Shown: positions 19,060 to 28,586, counted from the first letter of the stretch. The stretch: 64,000 nt of DNA from Gottfriedia solisilvae (GCF_002128405.1 NZ_NETJ01000004.1:124001-188000), one strand, 5' to 3'. Numbers and translations are program-made. The notes: generated by a model from the letters alone, not told the origin.

Positions 19060-21771
19060 ATGAATAGAAAAAACCAAATTTATGAAGTTTTTGTCCAACA
19101 AAGTAATGCACAAGGCTATACTGCAATTGAAATTGCTACAATGTTAAATTTAGATCGTGCAAACGTTAGCAGTGATTTAAATAAATTAGTAAAAGAGGGT
19201 TTATTAGACAAAACAAATTCTAGACCCGTTTTATTTAAGCTCCAATTGAATACGAACTCAAAAGCAAAACATCAGGTTGCTGTTCCAGGAGAGAAACCTT
19301 CTTCTGAATATAAGCACGAATATTTTTATGATGAGAATATTAGTTTAAGACCTGCAATTGAAAAAGCAAGGTCAGCCATACTATATCCGCCTAATGGAAT
19401 GCATACTTTAATTTTAGGTGAAACAGGAGTAGGTAAATCTGCTTTCGCAGCTAAAATGCACGAGTTTGCAATACGATCCAATATTTTAAGTCAGGATTCC
19501 CCTTTCATTATATTTAACTGTGCCGATTATGCAAATAATCCTCAGCTTTTATTAGGTCAACTTTTTGGGGTAAGAAAAGGCGCATACACGGGAGCAACAG
19601 AACAAAAAGGATTACTTGAAAAGGCAAATAACGGTATTTTATTTTTAGATGAGATTCATCGTCTTACACCTGAAGGGCAAGAAATGTTATTTACTTTCAT
19701 TGACTATAAGTTGTATAGACGACTAGGAGAGACTGAGAACGAACGTACATCAAACGTACTCATCATTTCTGCTACAACCGAAGATCCAAGCTCAACTTTA
19801 TTATCTACATTTACTCGTCGAATTCCGATGGTCATTAAATTACCAGCTTTACGGGACAGAACTTATGAAGAAAGATTTACGCTTATTAAAAGATTTTTCT
19901 CAGAGGAAAGTCTTCGTTTAGGTAAAGAAATTGTTGTCAGTGCAAATACGATTCGTTCTTTTCTTTTCTATCCATGCCAAAACAATATTGGACAATTAAA
20001 AGCTGATATTCAATTAGCGTGTGCGAAAGCGTATGCAGACTTTATTACAAATCAAAACGATAAAATCCGAATTTACAGTACAGATTTAAATTGGTATGTG
20101 AAGGAAGGGTTGTTTATTGAGAAAAAAGTGAAGCATTCAATTACTCTTTTAAACGAGCATTTTGAATTTTCACCAACAAAAGGCATGATTAGTAATCCGC
20201 AAATGGATGATACTGATACAATTTATGACCGTATAGATACGAAATATGAAGAATTAAAACAGCGAGGAGTCGCACAAGATGAACTATCTTTACTAATGGA
20301 AAACGATATTGAAAGTTATTTTACACACTACTTAACTTCAATTAATCGTAAACTCTCAAGTAAAGAAAACATTCAAAAAATCATGCAACCAGAAATAGTA
20401 ACTTTAACTGAAAAAGTTTTAAAATTGGCTGAAGATAAATTAAATAAAAAATTTAGCGAGAAAATTCTTGTCGCATTTAGTTTGCATATACAAACTCTCT
20501 TACAACGTATTCAGTCAAACAAGAAGATTTACCATCCAAATATAACGCAAATTCGTGATCAGTATAAAAATGAATTTTCGATTTCAATTGAATGTGTAAA
20601 AATGATTGAAGATTATACAAATGTCTCTATCCCATTTGATGAAGTTGCTTTTATTACGATGTTTTTCGTATATGGAAATGAAGACTTCAAGGAACAAAAT
20701 TCAAACGTAAAGGTAATCGTTCTTGCTCATGGTAATGGAATCGCCAGAGAAATGGCATCTGTTACAAATGAGTTATTAGAAAATGATGAAGTCATTGGAA
20801 TCGATATGCCATTAAGCGAACCACCTCAAGATTTTCTAGTTAGAGTTAAAGAGTATATAAAATCATTAGGTAAATTAAATGGCATTTTATTATGCATTGA
20901 TATGGGTTCATTGGCATATATCGGAGACATTATAGAAGCAGAGTGTTCCATTCCAGTTCGTGTCATTCAAATGGTTAGTACTGCACATGTAATCGAAGCA
21001 TCTAGAAAAGCTACTTTAGGTTATAGTTTAGATGAACTTTATCAAGATGTTCGTAATCTTACTACTTTCTTTATTAATGCACATTCAAGTAAGAAGAAAC
21101 CAACTGAGTTTTACCGCTCTGTTATTCTAACTGCATGCTTGACTGGTCAAGGAAGTGCTATCGCCATTAAAAATATACTAAGTAATAACTTGTTCTATGA
21201 TAAAGAGATGATAGAAATTGTGCCAATTAGCCTTTTAAATAAGGAAGAATTACAGAAAATGTTAAATGATATATCAAAAGAACGGAATATTGTTTGTATT
21301 GTTTCCAATTTTGATATTCACGTTCCTTATAATACATTTCACTTACAGGATGTCCTAAATATGAAAGCAACTAAACGGATACAAGAGTTAATCACTTATG
21401 AGGAAACATATTTAAAAATGGCTGAAACCTTGCAAGATACAATTTCTTTAAAAAATGCTAAGAACGTTATTAGTGTCATCCGACGTTCATTAAATGATAT
21501 CCAAGTACAAACAGGTAGATTCTTTAAAAATGAAGATTTAATGGGAATCGTTCTTCATATGAGTTGTATGATCAATCGCATTCAAAACGAAGAACCACTA
21601 ACTCCATTTAAAAACAAAGAAGATAAAATCAATAGTCACTATATGCTTTATTTAAAAATGAAAAAAATACTTCAACAAATTGAAGAAGCATGCGATATCA
21701 TCATTCCAGATGATGAAATATGTTATTTACTAGAATTTTATTCACGCAATGAAGTCCCAATAACCAACTAG
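19060..21771 (+). CDS. LevR/CelR-type sigma-54-dependent PTS-regulated activator
   Basis: A 903-residue modular activator. Order: N-terminal helix-turn-helix (20-50); AAA+ domain with Walker A GETGVGKS (120-127), the sigma-54 contact loop GAYTGA (174-179, a variant of GAFTGA) and Walker B GILFLDE (192-198); a first PRD; an EIIA-Man-like domain with candidate phospho-His 557 (VLAHGNG); an EIIB-like segment with Cys 693 (TACLTGQGSA); and a second PRD containing GIVLHMSCMINR. LevR/CelR proteins are switched by PTS phosphorylation and open sigma-54 promoters of sugar PTS operons. The two cel-type operons nearby are the obvious targets. It is divergent from rpoN and has a cre site upstream. Confidence 0.95.
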   Translation: MNRKNQIYEVFVQQSNAQGYTAIEIATMLNLDRANVSSDLNKLVKEGLLDKTNSRPVLFKLQLNTNSKAKHQVAVPGEKPSSEYKHEYFYDENISLRPAIEKARSAILYPPNGMHTLILGETGVGKSAFAAKMHEFAIRSNILSQDSPFIIFNCADYANNPQLLLGQLFGVRKGAYTGATEQKGLLEKANNGILFLDEIHRLTPEGQEMLFTFIDYKLYRRLGETENERTSNVLIISATTEDPSSTLLSTFTRRIPMVIKLPALRDRTYEERFTLIKRFFSEESLRLGKEIVVSANTIRSFLFYPCQNNIGQLKADIQLACAKAYADFITNQNDKIRIYSTDLNWYVKEGLFIEKKVKHSITLLNEHFEFSPTKGMISNPQMDDTDTIYDRIDTKYEELKQRGVAQDELSLLMENDIESYFTHYLTSINRKLSSKENIQKIMQPEIVTLTEKVLKLAEDKLNKKFSEKILVAFSLHIQTLLQRIQSNKKIYHPNITQIRDQYKNEFSISIECVKMIEDYTNVSIPFDEVAFITMFFVYGNEDFKEQNSNVKVIVLAHGNGIAREMASVTNELLENDEVIGIDMPLSEPPQDFLVRVKEYIKSLGKLNGILLCIDMGSLAYIGDIIEAECSIPVRVIQMVSTAHVIEASRKATLGYSLDELYQDVRNLTTFFINAHSSKKKPTEFYRSVILTACLTGQGSAIAIKNILSNNLFYDKEMIEIVPISLLNKEELQKMLNDISKERNIVCIVSNFDIHVPYNTFHLQDVLNMKATKRIQELITYEETYLKMAETLQDTISLKNAKNVISVIRRSLNDIQVQTGRFFKNEDLMGIVLHMSCMINRIQNEEPLTPFKNKEDKINSHYMLYLKMKKILQQIEEACDIIIPDDEICYLLEFYSRNEVPITN

Positions 21772-21772
21772 A

Positions 21773-21817
21773 AAAAAGCCACTTACTCTATATTAAGATA
21801 GAGAAAAGTGGCTTTTT
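21773..21817 (+). terminator. Terminator of the LevR-type gene
   Basis: AAAAAGCCACTT pairs with AAGTGGCTTTTT, with a second nested stem (CTCTAT / ATAGAG) inside, directly after the stop codon. Confidence 0.85.
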
Positions 21818-21831
21818 ATTTGGCTCTGTTA

Positions 21832-21975
21832 AAGAAGATTGTTGATTTCCACTCCAGGATGCTCGCTTTTTTGTGGGGCGTGCGATGATCCTCCTCGGTG
21901 CTTCGCGCCTGTGGGGTCTCACCTGTCCCGCTAATCCCACAGGAGTCTCACACCTTCCGCTTCAATCAACTTCTT
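21832..21975. repeat. GC-rich dispersed intergenic repeat with inverted ends
   Basis: About 145 bp, much more GC-rich than its surroundings, bounded by AAGAAG...TTGATT on the left and AATCAACTTCTT on the right. Internal blocks such as GGGGCGTGCGATGATCCTCC, CTCGGTGCTTCGCGCC and TCTCACCTGTCCCGCTAATC match a family of intergenic repeats I recall from many Bacillus genomes. No open reading frame. It probably folds into a long imperfect hairpin. Confidence 0.7.
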
Positions 21976-22081
21976 AATAAACCGTTAATTTTCTTTATAA
22001 ATCACAGGTTTAAAAACAACAATTATATAGAAAAATGATTTTGTTAATATTTCAACATTAAACATTAATAGAGCCTTTATC

Positions 22082-22801
22082 TTAAAACTTTACTAATTCA
22101 ATCTCACTTGGAAGTTTTGCAGTTGTTAAAATATCTAATTCAGTTAATCTTTCAAAACAATAGGATGTACCATTTTTCAAGTGATTGTCTACTAACGCTG
22201 GATGCACCATAACCTCGACTGATCCCACTCCACTTTTAATTCGTTCAGTAATAGTTTCAAAGTAATCTAATGGAATGTCACTTCCGTAAAAGTCAGTTAA
22301 TAATTGATCCGTAAAAGGTTTGATTCCATCTATAGCATGTTGTTCTGAGATTCGAACAGGCAAATCATACTTTTGGGACAATTTAGCAATAACTGGTTGA
22401 AGAACAGGAATCATGTGTACATGGTGATGGCTATCAAGATGCGTTGGTGTTAGCCCAAAAGACTGGAATCTTTGAATTTGAGCGTCCCATTCTTGTTCAA
22501 CTTCATCAACACTTGCCTCTGTTGGATTTCCATACCAGTATGTTTGTTTTAGGAACACCCCATTTTGATCTACTATACCTTCTAAATCCTCAAGTAAAGG
22601 CTTTCCGGCAGTTAGTACTAAATGAACACCAAGTCCTAATGTTGGATATTTTTTAGCTAATTCAACGCCATGCTCTACTGCATACATATTCATCATCATA
22701 GTTGCTGAATTCACAATTCCATTTACATGAGCCTCAATTATGCCTAAGTTAACTCCCTTTGAATAACCAAAATCATCTGCATTAACAATTATTTTCGTCA
22801 T
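22082..22801 (-). CDS. chbG: ChbG/YdjC-type carbohydrate deacetylase
   Basis: A 239-residue YdjC-fold deacetylase. Metal and catalytic motifs: IVNADDFGYSKGVN at the N terminus and THLDSHHHVHMIP in the middle. ChbG removes an acetyl group from chitooligosaccharides or their phosphates, so this operon may handle chitobiose-type as well as cellobiose-type sugars. It is last in the first PTS operon, but a strong hairpin terminator precedes it, so its expression may be low or independent. Confidence 0.92.
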   Translation of the reverse strand: MTKIIVNADDFGYSKGVNLGIIEAHVNGIVNSATMMMNMYAVEHGVELAKKYPTLGLGVHLVLTAGKPLLEDLEGIVDQNGVFLKQTYWYGNPTEASVDEVEQEWDAQIQRFQSFGLTPTHLDSHHHVHMIPVLQPVIAKLSQKYDLPVRISEQHAIDGIKPFTDQLLTDFYGSDIPLDYFETITERIKSGVGSVEVMVHPALVDNHLKNGTSYCFERLTELDILTTAKLPSEIELVKF

Positions 22802-22830
22802 AAGATTGCTCCTTTACCGTACGTAGGATA

Positions 22831-22872
22831 AAAAAAGGATGATACTCTACTAGATGAGTTACATCCTTTTTT
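22831..22872 (-). terminator. Intercistronic terminator between the GH4 gene and chbG
   Basis: AAAAAAGGATG pairs with CATCCTTTTTT around a loop with its own small stem (ACTC / GAGT), with T-run on the leftward transcript. Confidence 0.8.
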
Positions 22873-22891
22873 GCAAACATCGTGTTACCTA

Positions 22892-24229
22892 TTAATTAGC
22901 AGTTACTGTTTCATTTTTAAAGAACTGTGGTAAATGTTCTTTATGTGCTTCTAACATCTCATCTAAAATTTGTTTTGCTAAGTTATCAGATCCAACAAGT
23001 GGATTAATGCACATTGCAAGTAATGCTGTTTTGTAGTCTCCTGTTACGCCCGCTTCTGCTGCAACTCGCTCAAACGATTTAATCTGTTGAACTAATCCGC
23101 GAGCTGCGACTGGTAAATCACCCATTGTTAAAGGTTTTGGGCCGTCTTTCGTTATAACTGCACTAACTTCAACCGCGCAATCATCAGGAATAGAAGCAAT
23201 CGCACCATTATTCATTGTATTAACTGGCTGTATATCACATTTATTGTTATATAAAGATGTAATTAAACGACATGCTGCATCACTATAATAAGCTCCACCA
23301 CGTTTTTCTAATTGAGGTGGTTTAATATTTAAATTTGGATCTTTATAAAGTTCAAATAAATCATCTTCTAATTTTTTAACGACTTCTGCACGCGTTCCGT
23401 CTTTTTTCGCTGCTTCCAATTCTTCTTCTAGCATTACTTTTGATTGATAATAGTAACGGTGGTAAGGACAAGGGATTGCACCTAACGCTTCAATAAAGTC
23501 AGGATTCCAATCCATTGCTTTTATATTTTGCATGGTCATACTTTCAGTCGGACGAGCGAATTCACTAATTACTCTACTTGTAACATCTTCACCATCTAAT
23601 AATACTTTTGTTCCATAAACCATGTGATTTAAGCCCATGAAATCAATGTGAACACGTTCAGGCTCTACACCTAATCCTTTTGCAATATTCATATGAATAT
23701 GAATTGGAACATTACATAAACCAACTACTTTACGGAAATTCGTATATCGTAAAATAGCTTCTGTTAAGATACCAGTTGGATTTGTAAAGTTTACTAACCA
23801 AGCATTTGGACAAAGTTCTTCCATATCTTTTACGACATCTAAAATAACTGGAATTGTACGAAGGGCTTTAAATAATCCACCTGGACCGTTTGTTTCTTGA
23901 CCGATTACTCCATATTTTAGAGGAATTCTTTCGTCTTTCATACGTGCCTCAAGTAAACCAACACGGAATTGAGTAGTAACAAAATCAGCGTCTTTTAAAG
24001 CTTCACGGCGATCAAGAGTTAAGTGAATTTCCATTGGTACTCCTGCTTTTGCAACCATGCGTTTCGCCAGATTACCAACAATCTCAAGCTTTTCTTTTCC
24101 AGCTTCAATATCAACTAACCATAATTCTCTTACAGGTAGCTCATCATATCGCTTAATAAACCCCTCAACTAACTCAGGAGTATAACTAGAACCGCCACCA
24201 ATAGTTACAATTTTAATACCATTACTCAT
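22892..24229 (-). CDS. celF: GH4 6-phospho-beta-glucosidase (LicH/CelF/ChbF type)
   Basis: Family GH4 glycosidase, about 445 residues, which needs NAD+ and a divalent metal. N-terminal nucleotide motif IVTIGGGSSYTPELVEGF, QETNGPGGLFKALRTIPV, the metal-binding WLVNFTNPTG and VGLCNVPI, and GLNHMVYG. It hydrolyses phosphorylated beta-glucosides delivered by the PTS. ATG chosen because AAGGAG lies eight bases upstream; an in-frame GTG three codons earlier is within that site. A hairpin separates it from the EIIA gene. Confidence 0.95.
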   Translation of the reverse strand: MSNGIKIVTIGGGSSYTPELVEGFIKRYDELPVRELWLVDIEAGKEKLEIVGNLAKRMVAKAGVPMEIHLTLDRREALKDADFVTTQFRVGLLEARMKDERIPLKYGVIGQETNGPGGLFKALRTIPVILDVVKDMEELCPNAWLVNFTNPTGILTEAILRYTNFRKVVGLCNVPIHIHMNIAKGLGVEPERVHIDFMGLNHMVYGTKVLLDGEDVTSRVISEFARPTESMTMQNIKAMDWNPDFIEALGAIPCPYHRYYYQSKVMLEEELEAAKKDGTRAEVVKKLEDDLFELYKDPNLNIKPPQLEKRGGAYYSDAACRLITSLYNNKCDIQPVNTMNNGAIASIPDDCAVEVSAVITKDGPKPLTMGDLPVAARGLVQQIKSFERVAAEAGVTGDYKTALLAMCINPLVGSDNLAKQILDEMLEAHKEHLPQFFKNETVTAN

Positions 24230-24297
24230 TGTCCCCACTCCTTACACACTATTTTGTATCGCATTAATACCTAGTTTTCTATACAACTTTTATAAAA

Positions 24298-24333
24298 GAA
24301 AAGTAGTTAGTTCAATATGGTTAACTACTTTTC
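24298..24333 (-). terminator. Intercistronic hairpin between the EIIA and GH4 genes
   Basis: Twelve-bp stem GAAAAGTAGTTA / TAACTACTTTTC followed by TTTTAT on the minus strand. It could act as a partial terminator or stabiliser that keeps PTS gene expression above the enzyme gene. Confidence 0.75.
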
Positions 24334-24343
24334 TTTTTCATTA

Positions 24344-24676
24344 TTATTCTATTATTTTTTTATTTATTTTTTCATGTAGATGAATAATCTCAGTTACTAA
24401 CTCTCTCATTGTCAAAGCATTCATCAAGTGATCTTGTGCGTGAATCAATAGAATATTTAATTCTACTTTCTCTCCGCGAGCTTCACCCTGAATCAGCGAA
24501 GTTTGAGCATGATGTGCATGATTTAATTCTACTTTTGCTTCTTCAATCTTACTATGTGCTTCATCTAAATTTCCTGCACGAGCAGCTTGCATTGCTTCCA
24601 TTAATGAACTTTTGGCATTTCCAGCATGTAAGATTAATTGAAACGCTGTTTGCTCAACATTCACTATAGTACTCAT
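24344..24676 (-). CDS. celC: PTS lactose/cellobiose-type EIIA (copy 1)
   Basis: EIIA of the lactose/cellobiose family, 110 residues. Helical N terminus QTAFQLILHAGNAKSSLMEAM; the phospho-His region is LLIHAQDHLMNALTMREL. It passes phosphate from HPr to the EIIB cysteine. It lies 20 bases downstream of the EIIC gene. Confidence 0.95.
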   Translation of the reverse strand: MSTIVNVEQTAFQLILHAGNAKSSLMEAMQAARAGNLDEAHSKIEEAKVELNHAHHAQTSLIQGEARGEKVELNILLIHAQDHLMNALTMRELVTEIIHLHEKINKKIIE

Positions 24677-24696
24677 TTCGTATCCCCCTCAATCTA

Positions 24697-26058
24697 TTAC
24701 ATTGAAGCACTTTGATTATTCGATGCCTCTTTAATTTTTCTGATGTCAATTCTCTCTTGCATTACAACAAAAGGAATATAAATTAATATCGAGATTACTA
24801 AGTTAGCAGCTGCTAGGATGGCACCAGAAATGTGACCACCAGTTGATAACCAACCACCAACAATTGCCGGTGTAACCCAAGGGATGTTTGTTGTAACAGG
24901 GTGTACTAATCCCCAAGAAATCGATAAATATGAAGTGATTGTTAATACAATTGGCGTTCCGATAAATGGAATAAACCACATTGGATTTAATACGATTGGC
25001 ATACCGAAAAGTACTGGTTCGTTAATTTGGAAAATACCAGGCGCACCACCAAGTGCTATCATTTGTTTATTACGTTTTCTATTTACTAATATCATTGAGA
25101 TAATTAATCCCAGTGTTGCACCAGATCCTCCTAAAAATACGAATGCATCAAAGAATGGTCCTGCCATAACATTGTATTTATCCCAATCTTGTACACCTTT
25201 TGCAGCTAAGTCGATGTTTTCATTTCCTAATGCTGTAAATAATGGTGTTGTAATTCCACCTAAAATGTTTGGTCCATGTAATCCTAGCACCCAGAAGAAG
25301 TGAATGAAGAATGCGATACCAATTGCGAATGGTAATGAATCCGCTGCATTCGTTAATGGTTTAACAAGTACAGAGTTTAACCAATCATTGAAGTATACTC
25401 CATCTGATAAGTATAATCTGAATACTAATCCTACTAAAGCGATTACGAAAATTGTTAACATACCTGGAATCAATTTTGCGAACGCCTTAGATACTGCTGG
25501 TGGAACACCATCAGGTAATTTAATAACTAATTGTTTTACTTTGGATAAACGAACAAATATTTCAGTTGCTACAATCGCTACAATAATACCTGTAAATAAT
25601 GCAGTTGAGTTAGTATAAGTAGAGTTTACTAGACCCCATACACCACCAGTTGCTGTTTCACCATTTTCAAGCGTTACAGTTACTGCGCTTAAAGATTGTG
25701 GTACTAATACAAAGTATGAAGCCAGTGCAACTAACATTGCTTCGAAACCTTCATCTCCGTACGAACGGGCAAGTTTATTTGCGATCCCCACTACTGCAAA
25801 TACAGTCATGAATGCAAATGTACCCCACCAAATGTCTCCACCTAAGGTTTTCCAGTTTACTCCGAAAACCGCTTCCATCATTTTATCGTAGCCTTTAATA
25901 GCACCACCTAAATTGTTTATTAATACTGCAAACGAACCGACCATTGTTATTGCAATCATTCCGATTAACGCATCACGGATCGCTAATAAATGACGTTGGC
26001 TACCAATTTTTCCAGCAGTAGGCATAATATACTTTTCTATAAAATTCATCATTTTCAT
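24697..26058 (-). CDS. celB: PTS lactose/cellobiose-type EIIC permease (copy 1)
   Basis: EIIC membrane permease, 453 residues, about ten helices. Typical blocks: LLAIRDALIGMIAITMVGSF, FWVLGLHGPNILGGITTPL, GGSGATLGLIISMI and IFQINEPVLFGMPIVLNP (the NEP motif of sugar-binding EIIC proteins). It imports a beta-diglucoside-type sugar while phosphorylating it. Closely similar throughout to the second EIIC gene. Confidence 0.96.
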   Translation of the reverse strand: MKMMNFIEKYIMPTAGKIGSQRHLLAIRDALIGMIAITMVGSFAVLINNLGGAIKGYDKMMEAVFGVNWKTLGGDIWWGTFAFMTVFAVVGIANKLARSYGDEGFEAMLVALASYFVLVPQSLSAVTVTLENGETATGGVWGLVNSTYTNSTALFTGIIVAIVATEIFVRLSKVKQLVIKLPDGVPPAVSKAFAKLIPGMLTIFVIALVGLVFRLYLSDGVYFNDWLNSVLVKPLTNAADSLPFAIGIAFFIHFFWVLGLHGPNILGGITTPLFTALGNENIDLAAKGVQDWDKYNVMAGPFFDAFVFLGGSGATLGLIISMILVNRKRNKQMIALGGAPGIFQINEPVLFGMPIVLNPMWFIPFIGTPIVLTITSYLSISWGLVHPVTTNIPWVTPAIVGGWLSTGGHISGAILAAANLVISILIYIPFVVMQERIDIRKIKEASNNQSASM

Positions 26059-26092
26059 AGAGCTCCTTTATTTTCAATTAATAATTCAAATA

Positions 26093-26395
26093 TTATTTTT
26101 TTAGACTTAGAGCTAATTCTAATACAGCTTCTCCGTTCATTAATCCATAATGTACTGGATTAATAACATCTACTGGAATTCCTTTTGGTTCCGCAATCTT
26201 TTTCATTTCTGATGCTAAGTAACGTACTTGAGGACCCAATAAAAGAACATCTGCTTTTTCTAAATTTTCCTTTGCAGCATCTCCTGAAACAGCCCAAATT
26301 TTTGCTTCAATACCTTTTTCTTTTGCCGCATTTTCCATTTTTGTTACTAGTAAACTAGTAGACATTCCCGCAGAACAAGCTAATAAAATATTCAT
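26093..26395 (-). CDS. celA: PTS lactose/cellobiose-type EIIB (copy 1)
   Basis: EIIB, 100 residues, with the phospho-cysteine at position 7 ([13 protein letters not shown]). It is the first gene of the operon driven by the sigma-54 promoter upstream. Differs from the second EIIB at about nine positions by my count. The long leader contains a cre-like sequence. Confidence 0.96.
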   Translation of the reverse strand: MNILLACSAGMSTSLLVTKMENAAKEKGIEAKIWAVSGDAAKENLEKADVLLLGPQVRYLASEMKKIAEPKGIPVDVINPVHYGLMNGEAVLELALSLKK

Positions 26396-26421
26396 TACGA
26401 TTCCTCCTAAATTTGATATTA

Positions 26422-26438
26422 TTTGTAGCGCTTACAAA
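26422..26438. promoter_or_regulatory. cre-like inverted repeat in the first cel leader
   Basis: TTTGTAGCGCTTACAAA; read on the minus strand, TGTAAGCGCTACAA fits cre at 12 of 14 positions. It lies between the promoter and the EIIB start, where bound CcpA would act as a roadblock. The operon copy has a matching site. Confidence 0.55.
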
Positions 26439-26510
26439 GTAGATTAAATTATTCATCTAATATAATAAACTGACTACAAACTATTTAATTTGTGTTTACA
26501 CTCTTTTATA

Positions 26511-26528
26511 TTGCAATTACCATGCCAA
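26511..26528 (-). promoter_or_regulatory. Sigma-54 promoter of the first cel operon
   Basis: Minus strand TTGGCATGGTAATTGCAA: GG at -24 and GC at -12 with correct spacing; one mismatch to YTGGCACGRNNNTTGCW. It drives EIIB-EIIC-EIIA-GH4(-ChbG). Confidence 0.93.
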
Positions 26529-26640
26529 GTCTTTTAAAAGAACTAATTATTATTTGGAAATATTAAAAGAAGCCTATTACACCAGTAGTTCATCATTCAA
26601 AATATTCCATTAATCAAGTAAGTCATTTTAGCGATGATTA

Positions 26641-26730
26641 TTAGTGTGTTGTCATAATACTGTGATATTTCACAAATATATCTTTAGTGTGTTATATCTA
26701 TAAGTAGTGTGTCGTTTTTAAAACACACTA
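26641..26730 (-). promoter_or_regulatory. Upstream activator boxes for the first cel operon
   Basis: TTAGTGTGTT occurs at the start of this stretch and again at about 26683, and a 26-bp inverted repeat (TAGTGTGT, 10-base gap, ACACACTA) ends it. The distance of about 110-200 bp upstream of the -24 element is typical of activator sites for LevR-type proteins. The same core occurs upstream of the second operon. The rest of the gap from the EIIB gene to here shows nothing else recognisable. Confidence 0.7.
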
Positions 26731-26802
26731 AATAAAGTAGTGTTTTATTGTTTAAATGAAATTAAAAAGTTAAATTTACTAAATTATACACTTTAACATA
26801 AG

Positions 26803-26835
26803 AAAGGTGGTATAGCCCAATGCTATACCACCTTT
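26803..26835. terminator. Terminator after the second cel operon
   Basis: Thirteen-bp stem AAAGGTGGTATAG / CTATACCACCTTT directly after the second EIIA gene; the T-run is stronger on the plus strand, moderate on the minus strand. Confidence 0.75.
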
Positions 26836-26841
26836 TTTTAT

Positions 26842-27165
26842 TTATAGATGTGAAGTTTTTTCATGTAAAAAAATAATTTCTTCAACTAAATCCCTAGTTG
26901 TTAAACAGTTCATTAAATGATCCTGTGCATGTACAAGCAAAATATTAATAGGATATTTCTCCCCATTCGCCTCACTTTGAATTAAAGTCGTTTGAGAATG
27001 ATGAGCTTTTCTTAGTTCGGCATTTGCTTCAGTTACCTTTTCGCGTGCTTCACTAAATTTTCCTTCTCTTGCAATGTACATTGCTTCCATTAATAAACTT
27101 TTAGCGTTTCCAGCATGTAATATTAGTTGGAATGCAATTTGTTCTATATTCGTGTCAGTAGTCAT
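26842..27165 (-). CDS. celC: PTS lactose/cellobiose-type EIIA (copy 2)
   Basis: EIIA, about 107 residues from MTTDTNIEQIAFQ, with the phospho-His region LLVHAQDHLMNCLTTRDL. Paralogue of the EIIA in the first operon. I chose the ATG nine bases after AAGGGA rather than an upstream in-frame GTG. It is the last gene of the second PTS operon, which lacks its own glycosidase. Confidence 0.94.
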   Translation of the reverse strand: MTTDTNIEQIAFQLILHAGNAKSLLMEAMYIAREGKFSEAREKVTEANAELRKAHHSQTTLIQSEANGEKYPINILLVHAQDHLMNCLTTRDLVEEIIFLHEKTSHL

Positions 27166-27188
27166 TTGCACTCTTCCCTTCACATCTA

Positions 27189-28544
27189 TTAAATATTTAA
27201 TGTGTTATTATTAGAAGTTTCTGTTGCTTTTTTAACTTCCATACGCTCAGCTACAACAACGAATGGTAAATAAACGATGATCGAAATAACTACGTTTACT
27301 GCTGCTAAAACAGCACCTGATACATGACCACCTGTTGCTAAATAACCACCAATAATCGGAGGAGTTACCCAAGGAATTGTTGATACAACTGGGTATACTA
27401 AATGTGAAGCAACTGCTAAATAAGAAATAATTGTTAATAAAATTGGTGTTAAAATAAATGGAATTAACCAAACTGGGTTTAATACGATTGGTAATCCGAA
27501 AATGATTGGTTCATTAATATTGAATAATGATGGTGGAGTACCTAATGCGATCATTTGTTTATTACGTCTACGGTTAACAATAAACATCGCGATCAGTAAT
27601 CCAATTGTCGTACCAGATCCACCCATATAAACGAATGCATCTAAGAATGGGCCAGCTAATACTGCATATTTATCTAAGTCTGTTACATTTTTTGCGTATA
27701 AATCGATATTTTGGTTACCTAATGCTGTTAATAATGGTGTTGTAATACCACCTAAAATATTTGGACCGTGTAAACCTAATGCCCAGAAGAAGTGAACAAA
27801 GAATGCGATTGCTACTGCAAAGCCTAATGAATCTGCAGCATTTGTTAATGGTTTTACAAGTACTGAATTTAACCATTCATTAAAGAATACGCCGTCAGAA
27901 ATATATAATCTAAATAATAATCCAACTAAAGCTACAATAAAAATTGTTAACATACCTGGTAATAATTTTGCGAATGCTTTAGAAACCGCTGGCGGAACAC
28001 CATCCGGTAATTTAATTACTAATTGTTTTACTTTTGCTAATCTAACAAATATCTCAGTCGCAACAATCGCTACAATGATACCAGTAAATAGTGCGGTAGT
28101 ATTTAATGAATTCCAGCTAATGAATCCCCAAGCACCACCAGTTGCTGTTTCTCCACCTTCAAGCGTAACCGATACTGCCGCTAAAGATTGAGGAACTAAT
28201 ACGAAGTAAGATGCTAAAGCAACTAACATCGCTTCAAAACCTTCATCACCATAAGAACGTGCTAGCTTATGGGCAATACCAACAACAGCAAATACTGTCA
28301 TGAATGCAAATGTTCCCCACCAAATGTCGCCACCTAGTGTTTTCCAATTCGCACCAAAAATTGCTTCCATCATATTGTCGTAACCTTTAATAGCTCCGCC
28401 TAAGTTATTGATCAGAGTTGCAAATGCTCCAATCATCGTGATTGCGATCATACCAATTAACGCATCACGAATTGCTAATAAATGACGTTGGTTTCCGAAC
28501 TTCGCCGCTGCCGGCATAATATACTTTTCAGCAAAACGCATCAT
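27189..28544 (-). CDS. celB: PTS lactose/cellobiose-type EIIC permease (copy 2)
   Basis: EIIC, 451 residues, co-linear with the first copy: LLAIRDALIGMIAITMIGAF, FWALGLHGPNILGGITTPLL, GGSGTTIGLLIAMF and LFNINEPIIFGLPIVLNP. Divergence is concentrated in periplasmic loops and the C terminus (AERMEVKKATETSNNN), which could reflect a different sugar preference. Recent tandem duplication is the simplest origin. Confidence 0.95.
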   Translation of the reverse strand: MMRFAEKYIMPAAAKFGNQRHLLAIRDALIGMIAITMIGAFATLINNLGGAIKGYDNMMEAIFGANWKTLGGDIWWGTFAFMTVFAVVGIAHKLARSYGDEGFEAMLVALASYFVLVPQSLAAVSVTLEGGETATGGAWGFISWNSLNTTALFTGIIVAIVATEIFVRLAKVKQLVIKLPDGVPPAVSKAFAKLLPGMLTIFIVALVGLLFRLYISDGVFFNEWLNSVLVKPLTNAADSLGFAVAIAFFVHFFWALGLHGPNILGGITTPLLTALGNQNIDLYAKNVTDLDKYAVLAGPFLDAFVYMGGSGTTIGLLIAMFIVNRRRNKQMIALGTPPSLFNINEPIIFGLPIVLNPVWLIPFILTPILLTIISYLAVASHLVYPVVSTIPWVTPPIIGGYLATGGHVSGAVLAAVNVVISIIVYLPFVVVAERMEVKKATETSNNNTLNI

Positions 28545-28586
28545 CTTGAATACACCTTCTTTTCTCTTTAATTTTTAAACGCCCCG

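Noticed and set aside
24241-24256. TAGTGTGT-like sequence before the GH4 gene as a further activator box
   Set aside because: Single half-site merging with the ribosome binding site and no sigma-54 promoter nearby; likely chance.
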